The position numbers and the translations under genes are program-made. The notes beneath the pieces are model-generated. The model was not told the origin of the DNA and searched no databases. It saw only the letters and a program-made list of their open reading frames with translations. This document shows, in pieces, positions 18,761 through 26,110 of a stretch of 64,000 nt of DNA. The stretch is from Chelativorans sp. AA-79 (GTDB taxonomy: Bacteria > Pseudomonadota > Alphaproteobacteria > Rhizobiales > Rhizobiaceae): positions 1,442,001 through 1,506,000 of the forward strand of contig NZ_CP120361.1 in NCBI RefSeq assembly GCF_029457495.1. Direction: 5' to 3'. Each line of letters begins with the position of its first letter. Within the stretch, counting starts at the first letter, position 1.

Positions 18761-19878
18761 CAGCCGCCCCTCCTCCACAGCTCGGGATTGAAGGCCTTGA
18801 AGCGGCCATAGAACGTCTCGGAAAAGAGGATGAGGATGAAGATCATCCCCTGCAGCACCTGCACTGTGGCATCCGGCAGTTGCATGCGCCGCTGGATGAG
18901 GCCGCCCGAGGCGTCGATGCCGCCGATGAGCAGCGCTACGGGAATGATGGCGAGCGGATTGTGCCTGGCGAGGAAAGCAACGAGGATGCCGGTGTAGCCA
19001 TACCCGGCCGCCAGTGCGGCATTGGCGCTGCCCTGCACGGCGGCGACCTCCATGGCGCCGGCAAGCCCGGCAAACGCACCCGCAAGAGCGGTGAAGCCGA
19101 CGATCAGCGCGCCGACCGGCAACCCCTGAATCTGCGCGGCACGCACATTGCCGCCGGCGATGCGGGCGGCGAAGCCCCACTTGGTCTTCCCGATCAGTAT
19201 CCAGGAGACGATGCAGGCGAGGACGCCGACGACGAGTCCCCAATGCACGTCCATGCCGGGAATGTCGCCGATGCGGAGCTTCTCGTCGAGCGGATGGGTC
19301 GAAGGTTTGTTGAGCGAGGCAGGATCGCGCAGCGGCCCCTCGACGAGATGGTTCATCAGAGCAATGGCGATATAGGCCATCAGCAGCGAAGAAATCGTCT
19401 CGTTGACGGCACGATAGTGCCGCAACGCTCCCACCGAGCCGATCCATAGCGCCCCGGCGGCCATACCCGCGAGCATCATGGCCGGCATCGCAAGCGACAT
19501 GGGGATGCCCGTGAGCGCAGTGCCAGCCGCCGCCGCGGCGACACCGCCGAGCACCAGCGCGCCTTCGCCCCCGATCACGATAAGGCCCAGCCGCGCAGGC
19601 AGCGCGACACAGAGGGCGGCAAGCAGCAGGGGGGCCGCACGCGACAGCGTGTTCTGGATCGAGAACCACGAACCGAACCCGCCGCGCCACATCAGCTCAT
19701 AGAGCTGCACGGGCGACTTGCCGAGAAACAGGACAAACAGGCTGAAGGCGGCCATGCCCACCAACACCGCGGCAAGCGGTATGAACACCGCTTCGCCGCG
19801 TCTTGCGATCGGTTCGAGGCCTGCCGGCCGCAAACCGGCGATGCCACCCGTTCTTTCGACGGTCGTATCGGTCATCAT
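18760..19878 (-). CDS. Bmp-type ABC importer permease (YufP/NupB-like)
   Basis: A 372-residue BPD_transp_2 permease, the longer of the pair as usual for this class. Motifs LIVIGGEGALVLGGVAAAAAGTAL and AGYGYTGILVAFLARHNPLAIIPVALLIGGIDASGG are typical of the nucleoside-type permease. Start ATG 19878 (or 19875) follows an AGGCGG-like site; the frame is open to 19947 without support. It lies 19 bases after the binding-protein stop and overlaps the next permease by four bases. Confidence 0.9.
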   Translation of the reverse strand: MMTDTTVERTGGIAGLRPAGLEPIARRGEAVFIPLAAVLVGMAAFSLFVLFLGKSPVQLYELMWRGGFGSWFSIQNTLSRAAPLLLAALCVALPARLGLIVIGGEGALVLGGVAAAAAGTALTGIPMSLAMPAMMLAGMAAGALWIGSVGALRHYRAVNETISSLLMAYIAIALMNHLVEGPLRDPASLNKPSTHPLDEKLRIGDIPGMDVHWGLVVGVLACIVSWILIGKTKWGFAARIAGGNVRAAQIQGLPVGALIVGFTALAGAFAGLAGAMEVAAVQGSANAALAAGYGYTGILVAFLARHNPLAIIPVALLIGGIDASGGLIQRRMQLPDATVQVLQGMIFILILFSETFYGRFKAFNPELWRRGG

Positions 19879-19897
19879 GAGCCGCCTAACCCGACGG

Positions 19898-21025
19898 TCA
19901 GGATGTCGAGCCGAGCACGCCTTCCACGAGATAATCCATGCTTTCAAGCTCGATCGCGGTTTCGGGGAAGGCCTGCCCCTCCGCGACGATCATGTCGCCG
20001 CGGTTGCTCTTGAGAGGTCCCTTGATAACGGAGAAGCTCCCCTTCATCATTTCCGCCAGCGTTGCCTCGAACTGGTTGCGCGCCGCCTCGCCAACGGCGG
20101 GACCGAGCGGGCTCATCTTGACGAAGCCTTCGGCCAGGCCGCCGCGGGTGAAGTTCGGCAGTTCCTCGCCTGCGAGCAGAGCCTCGACATAGCCCTTGTA
20201 GACATTGCCCCAGGCCCATTCGGCGCCGGTGAGGTATTTCTCCGGTGCCAGCGGCGACTGGTCGGCATGATAGCCGCAAACAAAGGCGCCGCGGCCGGCC
20301 GCCCGCTCGACCACCACTTTCGGACTGTCCACATGGCAGGTGATGACATCCGCACCCTGGTCCACCAGCGCGTTGGTGGCCTCCGCCTCCTTTACCGCGA
20401 GCGACCATTCGCCGGTGAAGATCACCTGACAGGTGACCTCGGGATCGACCGCGCGGGCGCCGAGCAGGAAAGAATTGACGTTCATCAGAACCTGTGGGAT
20501 CGGCTTGGCGGCAACGAAGCCGATCTTCTTGGTCTTCGTCGTGTGGCCTGCAACGATTCCATTGAGATACTGTCCCAGGCCGATATAGCCGAAATAGGAG
20601 CCGGCGTTCTGCGGATGCGTTCCTTCCGTCCAGAGCCCGCCACAGTGACGGAACAGGATATCGGGATATTTCGCGGCGACCGTGATGACGTGCGGATCGA
20701 AATAACCGAAGGAAGTCGGGAAGACGAGCGTTGCACTATCGAGGTTGATCATGGACTCCATTGTCTTCTGGACGTCCACCGTCTCCGGCACATTCTCTTC
20801 CTCGATCAGCGTGATGCCTTCGATGCCTCTCAGCGCCGCAGCGCCTTCGGCGTGGGCCTGGTTGTAGCCGTAGTCGTCTTTCGGGCCGACATAGATGAAA
20901 CCGATGGTCGCGCCGGCGGCGAGTGCCGGGCGCAGCGGCAGGACAGAGCCAGCAAGGCCCAATGCAGCACCGGTGGCGGAGGTTTGGAGGAAGCGGCGGC
21001 GGGTAAAGTTGAATGAGGACGACAT
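19898..21025 (-). CDS. BMP-family ABC substrate-binding protein with Tat-like signal
   Basis: Periplasmic receptor of the Bmp/PnrA type, 375 residues from ATG 21025. The N-terminus SSSFNFTRRRFLQTSATGAALGLAGSVLPLRPALA has a twin-arginine-like motif (RRRFLQ) followed by a hydrophobic stretch and an Ala-x-Ala cleavage site, so export through Tat is likely. ATIGFIYVGPKDDYGYNQAHAEGA is the standard Bmp opening. The family is best known for nucleosides, but the operon context (biuret hydrolase, AtzF, formamidase) argues for a ureide or amide ligand here. It is the first gene of the operon. Confidence 0.9.
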   Translation of the reverse strand: MSSSFNFTRRRFLQTSATGAALGLAGSVLPLRPALAAGATIGFIYVGPKDDYGYNQAHAEGAAALRGIEGITLIEEENVPETVDVQKTMESMINLDSATLVFPTSFGYFDPHVITVAAKYPDILFRHCGGLWTEGTHPQNAGSYFGYIGLGQYLNGIVAGHTTKTKKIGFVAAKPIPQVLMNVNSFLLGARAVDPEVTCQVIFTGEWSLAVKEAEATNALVDQGADVITCHVDSPKVVVERAAGRGAFVCGYHADQSPLAPEKYLTGAEWAWGNVYKGYVEALLAGEELPNFTRGGLAEGFVKMSPLGPAVGEAARNQFEATLAEMMKGSFSVIKGPLKSNRGDMIVAEGQAFPETAIELESMDYLVEGVLGSTS

Positions 21026-21063
21026 GCAAACGCTCCGGATCTGGACATGGAAGGCTACCCAAA

Positions 21064-21216
21064 CTGCATGCAATCTTCATGCCAACTTTTAAATACAATA
21101 ATTTTCAATAGATATCCCTTGGCGTGACATTGCTCTTGCACAATGAAGGTGCAGGTGCATGCACTTTGAGCCTAAATTATGTGCTGTTTGACATAGAGAT
21201 GAAGAATTGTGCACAA
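21064..21216. promoter_or_regulatory. Divergent promoter region with three TGCA/TGCAC palindromes
   Basis: Between the Bmp receptor gene and the divergent GntR gene are the palindromes TGCATGCA (21064-21071), GTGCATGCAC (21155-21164) and TTGTGCACAA (21207-21216), in an AT-richer stretch. The last closely resembles sites bound by FCD-type GntR proteins. They are candidates for operators controlling the biuret operon and the regulator itself. Confidence 0.45.
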
Positions 21217-21234
21217 GAGGGAACTTGCTGAGAA

Positions 21235-21984
21235 ATGCGCATGTTCGTGATTCTCGCAGAGAAGGATTCTCGAGGAGGACGTGTGGCACGCAAACGCAAT
21301 CTCGTCCGGTTCGGAACGACGGTCGACGACATGGTGCGCTCGATCGCCGACCGCATCGTCACCGGCGCGCTTCGTCCCGGTGAGCGGCTTGACGAATTGT
21401 CGCTCGCCGAGCGTTTCGAGGTTTCGCGCACGCCGGTGCGGGAGGCGCTGCGTCAGTTGAGCGCCATGGGACTGGCGGAGCGGCGGCCGAACCGCGGTGC
21501 GATCGTGAAGGTGGTCACTCCGCAGCACCTGTCGTCGATGTTCGAGGGCATGGCCGAACTGGAGGGCATCTGTGCGCGCCTTTCAGCCGAGCGCATGACG
21601 TTCGCCGAGCGGCGCGCGATGGAGGAACGGCATCAGGACTCCGCACGGCTGGTACGGCTCGGCGCCGAGGAGGCCTACGAAGCCTGGAACACGCAGTTCC
21701 ATTCAATGCTCTACAGCGGGGCGCATAGCGGCCATATAGAGGAGCTCAGCCTGACGACCCGCAGCCGCCTGGCTCCGTTCCGTCGAGCGCAGTTCCGCCT
21801 GCCCGACCGGCTGGCGAAGTCCTGGAACGAACACGAGGCGATCGTCACGGCGATCATGCGCGCGGATGGCGCCGCCGCGGCAGCCGCAGCGAGGGCGCAC
21901 GTATCGCTGGTCAGCGAGGCGAGCGCCGCTTTCGCCTCGGGCAATGAACCCAACCCCGGACGGCGCCCGCTGGATGTTTTTTGA
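21235..21984 (+). CDS. GntR-family transcriptional regulator (FCD), probable biuret-operon regulator
   Basis: A 249-residue GntR/FCD protein. The winged helix includes DMVRSIADRIVTGALRPGERLDELSLAERFEVSRTPVREALRQLSAMGLAE. The helical C-terminal domain follows from about residue 100. Two starts are possible: ATG 21235, or GTG 21283 just after AGGAGG at 21273-21278; the latter has the better ribosome site and gives 233 residues. Divergent from the Bmp receptor gene, it most likely regulates the nitrogen-compound operon. Confidence 0.88.
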   Translation: MRMFVILAEKDSRGGRVARKRNLVRFGTTVDDMVRSIADRIVTGALRPGERLDELSLAERFEVSRTPVREALRQLSAMGLAERRPNRGAIVKVVTPQHLSSMFEGMAELEGICARLSAERMTFAERRAMEERHQDSARLVRLGAEEAYEAWNTQFHSMLYSGAHSGHIEELSLTTRSRLAPFRRAQFRLPDRLAKSWNEHEAIVTAIMRADGAAAAAAARAHVSLVSEASAAFASGNEPNPGRRPLDVF

Positions 21985-22074
21985 AGCCATCCTCGGCTAC
22001 GCGGTGCTGGCAAGCCATGCAACGCCCAGGCAAGCCCTGAAGGGAAATGAAGCAGGTGCTTGCGACATTGTTAG

Positions 22075-22210
22075 CAGGAATGAATGTCTGCGCTGCTGTG
22101 CGCGGTCTCGGCATGCCGCGCGTCGATGCAGTTCACCGGTCGCCTTCTGCCGTCAGCCAATGGTAGGACCACACCGACAGCGGTCCCGTCTCGAACACGA
22201 CCCGCCGGGC
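22075..22210 (-). pseudogene. IS110-family transposase remnant
   Basis: On the minus strand RRVVFETGPLSVWSYHWLTAEGD and, after a one-base frame change, PVNCIDARHAETAH match the N-terminal DEDD domain of IS110 transposases (normally E-x-GPLS-x-W...P-V-CIDARHAK). Only about 45 codons remain and they are out of frame. No ends of the element are visible. Confidence 0.7.
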
Positions 22211-22406
22211 CGCGAGCAGTTGCCCATCGGAACGCGTACTTGCCCCGCTAGCCGGCAGTCCGATACCGGCCTGATTCTGTATGACGGCAAGGCGCCTTGC
22301 AAGCCGGACCTCCAGGCAAACTTTGCCTTCTCCTGAACCGGACGGTCGACCGGGGCGGAGCAGATGGCGGCAACGCGCCCTCACTCGGACGCTCGGGGGT
22401 TCTCGA

Positions 22407-22580
22407 TCAGACCCAAGCGAAGAGCGGTGCGACAATGCCAGTCGATGGCGCTACACAGCGATCGCTCTCAATGCCTTCTGCATAGAGCTCTCGACTGTCT
22501 AAAATTCTGGCGAAGTGCTCTTTGGCAGCCGTCACCGTCGCAAAGGTTCGCCATGTTTTGAGAAATACGGACTTCGCCAT
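22407..22580 (-). CDS. Hypothetical small protein, 57 aa
   Basis: ATG 22580 is preceded by GAGGAAGAAAAG, a good ribosome site. The product starts MAKSVFLKTWRTFATVTAAKEHF and contains ARILDSRELYAEG. The N-terminal half is weakly reminiscent of DUF3223-like small proteins, the C-terminal part is not. It lies 27 bases after the stop of the 5'-truncated frame at 22608. In a decayed region, so it may be a remnant. Confidence 0.35.
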   Translation of the reverse strand: MAKSVFLKTWRTFATVTAAKEHFARILDSRELYAEGIESDRCVAPSTGIVAPLFAWV

Positions 22581-22607
22581 CTTTTCTTCCTCGCATGACG
22601 TATAAGA

Positions 22608-22952
22608 TCAAACGCGCGGCGTGATCCGCGCAGCCGTTCGAATATCGGCGATTTGCGTACCGAGGGCCTGCAGATTTTGACGCATGTCGTTGAACACAGG
22701 TTGCTCATCATCGGGAGCGCTGATCGTGACTATAGCTGTGAAAGGTACGCCTTCCTCGGGTATGATCTCGCCAGCTCGGGTCAGGTAATCGACGAACAAC
22801 CGCCAGTTCGAAGATGGCCCGACGCCTTGCGGAAACGTCTTGGCCAGGACCTTGACCGGACTCCACTTCAGATCGTGTTCGATCAGTTCCGCTTCGAAAG
22901 CCGGCGCCTCCCGTTTCGTCGGGAGATGGAGCCGGACAGGCCAGGCCCGGGG
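22608..22952 (-). pseudogene. C-terminal fragment of unknown protein (5' end lost)
   Basis: An open frame without a credible start codon runs from a stop near 22953 to TGA at 22608. It has protein-like sequence such as VKVLAKTFPQGVG, WRLFVDYLTRAGEIIPEEGVPFTAIVTI and PVFNDMRQNLQALG. The length and composition indicate the tail of a larger gene. From memory it resembles the C-terminal beta-rich region of subtilisin-like (S8) peptidases that accompany AAA ATPases in some accessory loci, but I am not sure. Confidence 0.4.
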
Positions 22953-23024
22953 CTAAGGCCGCTGCCGCTCGCGCGAACGGGGCAAAAGGTGGTCGCCCCC
23001 GTAAAACGGCAAGCTGAGCTTGAT

Positions 23025-23096
23025 CGCTTACGCCGCCAGTTTTGGTATCTCGTGTTCGATCAATCATAGGAATCGGGTGTTGCGAGCCCCTGCAAC
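23025..23096 (-). repeat. Serine-recombinase tail and att-like scar
   Basis: On the minus strand the sequence reads VAGARNTRFL, a stop, then LIEHEIPKLAA and a stop, the end of a large serine recombinase. The 18-mer GTTGCGAGCCCCTGCAAC (23079-23096) differs by one base from the copies at 4416 and 52568. Nothing upstream of this tail resembles the rest of a recombinase, so it is a scar. Confidence 0.6.
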
Positions 23097-23362
23097 CAAT
23101 CCTGTCAAAAGTCTTAGAAAATTCAACTTGTTGCAGAGATTATGCTTTGAGGTATGGCGATCACAGAAATGTGGGTCAAAATCAATAGCTTAGAATTGGG
23201 TTCAAATCACCTCGCAACCAATCACATCCGCAGCGTGGCTGCTGACTGGGAACCTTGAAAGGCTGCTCCCTGTAACCAGTGATGCTCGTGAGAATGAACG
23301 AGCCGCCGTCGATTGCAATCCCCAGCACGCTCTTGAGATCGGCTGCGGCAGCCTCGTCGCGA

Positions 23363-23376
23363 TTGACCCGCATCAA
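23363..23376 (+). promoter_or_regulatory. FNR/FixK-type box TTGACCCGCATCAA
   Basis: Matches TTGAY-N4-RTCAA-type anaeroboxes. Its centre is 65 bases before the DUF2267 start, so a site at -41.5 would put transcription start about 24 bases upstream of the ATG, ideal for class II activation of the DUF2267-glycosyltransferase-acyltransferase operon. Confidence 0.7.
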
Positions 23377-23434
23377 TTCGTTCCTTCGCGCAGCGGACTA
23401 ACCTCTCCAACCAAAGTGGAAGAGGACAACGGCC

Positions 23435-23881
23435 ATGAGCGATACGCAGCTGGCACCGCTGGACCATACCGTTCAGCAAACCAATCTCTGGCTCAAGAAA
23501 CTGATGAGCGACCACCATTTTCAGGAGCGGCACCATGCATACGGCGCCCTCAGGGCAGTGCTACACGCACTGCGCGACCGCCTGACCAGCGAACAGGCCG
23601 TACACCTCGGAGCGCAACTGCCGATGCTGGTGCGCGGAATCTATTACGAAGGCTGGCACATCGGCGCGAACCCGGCAGGGGATCGCCAGGTGGATGAGTT
23701 CGCGGCCCATGTAGGCAAGTTGCTGCCGCCGCAGTTTCCGCGCGATGCGGTGGGGACCACCAAGGCGGTGTTCGACCTGCTTTGGCAGGAGCTGGATCCA
23801 GGCGAGACGGCCAAGATCATCGATACGCTGCCCGTGCCGCTTCGCACATTGTGGCCCTCGGTCGCGCGCCGCAGCGCCTGA
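23435..23881 (+). CDS. DUF2267 domain protein
   Basis: A 148-residue soluble protein. The pattern FQERHHAYGALRAVLHALRDRLTSEQAVHLGAQLPMLVRGIYYEGW is diagnostic of DUF2267, a helical family often found with stress and low-oxygen genes in proteobacteria and actinobacteria. Its molecular role is unknown. An FNR-type box lies 65 bases upstream. It is first in a run with a glycosyltransferase (44 bases later), an acyltransferase and probably phospholipase D. Confidence 0.88.
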   Translation: MSDTQLAPLDHTVQQTNLWLKKLMSDHHFQERHHAYGALRAVLHALRDRLTSEQAVHLGAQLPMLVRGIYYEGWHIGANPAGDRQVDEFAAHVGKLLPPQFPRDAVGTTKAVFDLLWQELDPGETAKIIDTLPVPLRTLWPSVARRSA

Positions 23882-23925
23882 TACGGTTGCGCCCGCCACT
23901 CGCCGGGCTGGAGGTGCAGGCGCCG

Positions 23926-25242
23926 ATGAACGTCGTAATGTTCACCAACACGTTCACGCCGCATATTGGCGGTGTGGCGCACAGTGTGGCGTGGCTTGCA
24001 GAGGGATTGCGCAGCGCCGGCCACCGTGTTCTCGTCGTCGCTCCAGAATATGCCGACCTGCACCATGCTGAAACCGACGTCGTCCGCATCCCAGCGATCA
24101 AACATTTCAGGGGCAGCGACTTTTCCCTGCCGCTGCCCCTCACTCGCACGCTCGACGAGAGGCTGGACACGTTCCGACCGGACATCGTCCATTCCCACCA
24201 TCCATTCCTGCTCGGCGACGTGGCGCTTCGGACCGCGGCATCGCGGTGTATCCCGATCGTCTACACTTATCACACGCGATATGAACTCTATGATCACTAT
24301 GTTTCAGAAGGCGTTCCGATCCTGGAGCGGCTCGTGCTCAGCATCGCGCTCGGCTACTGCGACCTGTGTCACGCCGTCATCGCACCCAGCCGCAGCATGG
24401 CCGATTTCCTGATCGAGCACGGCGTCAAGACGCCAGTGACAGTCATCCCGACCGGGATAGAACCGGCGTTGTTTGCCGCAGGTGACGGGAACAAGGTGCG
24501 AGTTGCCCTTGGGCTGCCGCCTGCAGCGTTTGTGGTCGGGCATGTCGGACGGCTGGCCCCGGAAAAGAACCTGCCCTATCTGGCCGAAGCCGTCGGGCAT
24601 TTCCTGATGGCCAACCCACGTGCGCATTTCGTGGTCGTCGGGGAAGGCCCGTCGCGACCGGGCATGGAAGAGGCGCTCGCCAAGCAGGGCTTGAGTGAGC
24701 GTGTTCACACGTTGGGAGCGCTGGAGAGCAGGAAACTGGCCGACATCTATGCCGCGATGGACGTCTTTGCCTTCTCTTCGCTCTCCGAAACCCAGGGACT
24801 TGTCCTTGCGGAGGCGATGGCGGCGGGCGTGCCCGTGGTGGCGCTGGACGCCTTCGGCGCGCGCGAGATTGTCCGTGATGGCCAGAACGGCTATCTTCTC
24901 TCCGCTGCCGCCTCGACGGAATGCTTCGCTCGCGCTCTCGCCAAGTTGGCCGAGCTCCAGCCCGGGCACCGCTGCCAGCTCTCGACAGCCGCGCGGCGCA
25001 CCGCCGGCTCGTTCAGCCGGGGTGAAATGATAGACGCGACGTTGAAGCTCTATTTTGAGCTGCTCGAGAGCGCACCAAAGCGTCTGACGGTGGTCGACAG
25101 CAATTGGTCGTTGGCGAAGCGAAGGCTCGCGCAGGAGTGGAAGATCGTTGGGAACTTCGCGCACGCGCTCGGCGATGCCTTGTTCCCCCCGGACAGGCCG
25201 GTCGCAGTCGAAGGGGAGCGGCTCAATCCCGGAAGGCGATGA
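23926..25242 (+). CDS. GT4-family glycosyltransferase
   Basis: A 438-residue retaining glycosyltransferase of the PimB/MgtA/SqdX type. It starts MNVVMFTNTFTPHIGGVAHSVAWLAEGLRSAGHRV (acceptor-side Rossmann fold). The donor side has GRLAPEKNLPYL and the E-x7-E motif ETQGLVLAEAMAAGVPVVA. ATG 23926 is the start matching the family; the longer upstream frame overlaps the DUF2267 gene. Close relatives add sugars to diacylglycerol. Coupled by a four-base overlap to a lysophospholipid acyltransferase-like gene, it suggests glycolipid synthesis or membrane remodelling. Confidence 0.9.
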   Translation: MNVVMFTNTFTPHIGGVAHSVAWLAEGLRSAGHRVLVVAPEYADLHHAETDVVRIPAIKHFRGSDFSLPLPLTRTLDERLDTFRPDIVHSHHPFLLGDVALRTAASRCIPIVYTYHTRYELYDHYVSEGVPILERLVLSIALGYCDLCHAVIAPSRSMADFLIEHGVKTPVTVIPTGIEPALFAAGDGNKVRVALGLPPAAFVVGHVGRLAPEKNLPYLAEAVGHFLMANPRAHFVVVGEGPSRPGMEEALAKQGLSERVHTLGALESRKLADIYAAMDVFAFSSLSETQGLVLAEAMAAGVPVVALDAFGAREIVRDGQNGYLLSAAASTECFARALAKLAELQPGHRCQLSTAARRTAGSFSRGEMIDATLKLYFELLESAPKRLTVVDSNWSLAKRRLAQEWKIVGNFAHALGDALFPPDRPVAVEGERLNPGRR

Positions 25243-25931
25243 CGCTGCTCGAGGCACCCGGCCTTCGATTTGACGTGGTCCGCACCTTGCGTGGTGCTGT
25301 CGCCGAGGCGATCAGCTTTCTGGAGGAATTGTTCCTTCGTGCGTGGTGTGCGAGCTGGCGCAAGGATGTCGCCGAACTGGAGCGGTTGGACCGTCTTCTT
25401 GCCGAAGAGAAGAACGTACTGGTGGCGTTCTGGCACGGCAGATACTTTCCACTCTTCGTTTTGCTGGAAGGCCGCGCCGGCACGGTGCTCGTCGGTCGCT
25501 CCTTTCGTGGCGAGGTGATCGCCAGGTTGTGCCGCCGCTTCGGCTTCGACTCGGCACCTGTTCCCACGCCGACTGCCGGCGTGTTCCACCCTCTGTGCCT
25601 CGACAGGACGATGGCGTTGGCGCTCGACGGCCCCCTTGGGCCCTATCATCTGGTCAGGTACGGCCTTGTCCGCATGGCAGCCGAGCGCGATTTCGCAATC
25701 GTTCCCGTTTCCGTCGCCAGCGCACCGAAGATGGTCCAGTCCCGACGTTGGGACCTGAGGGAGTTGCCATTTCCCTTCGCGAGGGTTGCCGTGGCCGTCG
25801 GCGATGCGTTTCATGTTCCGCCCCTGTCGACACGAGAGGAAGCGGCCGTCTGGTCGGCAAGAATCAGGGCGGCCATGGAGGCAGCGGACGCTGCGGCCGA
25901 AACCAGGCTTCGCGGCTGCCGTGTCACCTGA
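25239..25931 (+). CDS. Lysophospholipid acyltransferase-like protein (DUF374/LPLAT)
   Basis: A 230-residue protein starting at ATG 25239, which overlaps the glycosyltransferase TGA. NVLVAFWHGRYFPLFVLLEGR corresponds to the DUF374 catalytic-region motif, and MALALDGPLGPYHLVRYGLVRMA to the conserved DGP-x-GP block. Members of this LPLAT clade are probable membrane-associated acyltransferases. In this operon it may supply or modify the lipid acceptor of the glycosyltransferase; this is inference. Confidence 0.82.
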   Translation: MTLLEAPGLRFDVVRTLRGAVAEAISFLEELFLRAWCASWRKDVAELERLDRLLAEEKNVLVAFWHGRYFPLFVLLEGRAGTVLVGRSFRGEVIARLCRRFGFDSAPVPTPTAGVFHPLCLDRTMALALDGPLGPYHLVRYGLVRMAAERDFAIVPVSVASAPKMVQSRRWDLRELPFPFARVAVAVGDAFHVPPLSTREEAAVWSARIRAAMEAADAAAETRLRGCRVT

Positions 25932-26110
25932 CGGCGGCCGTCCTTCCGTTCCTGCGTCAAGCCGTCGTTCCATCCCCGCTCTTGTTCGAAATCAAGGCCG
26001 TCGCACGTTCCCTCGTAGAGATTGAAACCATACGCTTGCGGCAGGAGAGCATCATGGACATCGCATCTCGTCGAGACGGCCGGCCTGCCGGCCGCCTTTG
26101 CTGAACGCCG

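Noticed and set aside
17834..19690. A 618-codon open frame covering both Bmp permeases
   Set aside because: The upstream half is the wrong frame of the 372-residue permease gene; the real start at 18760 overlaps that gene's stop.
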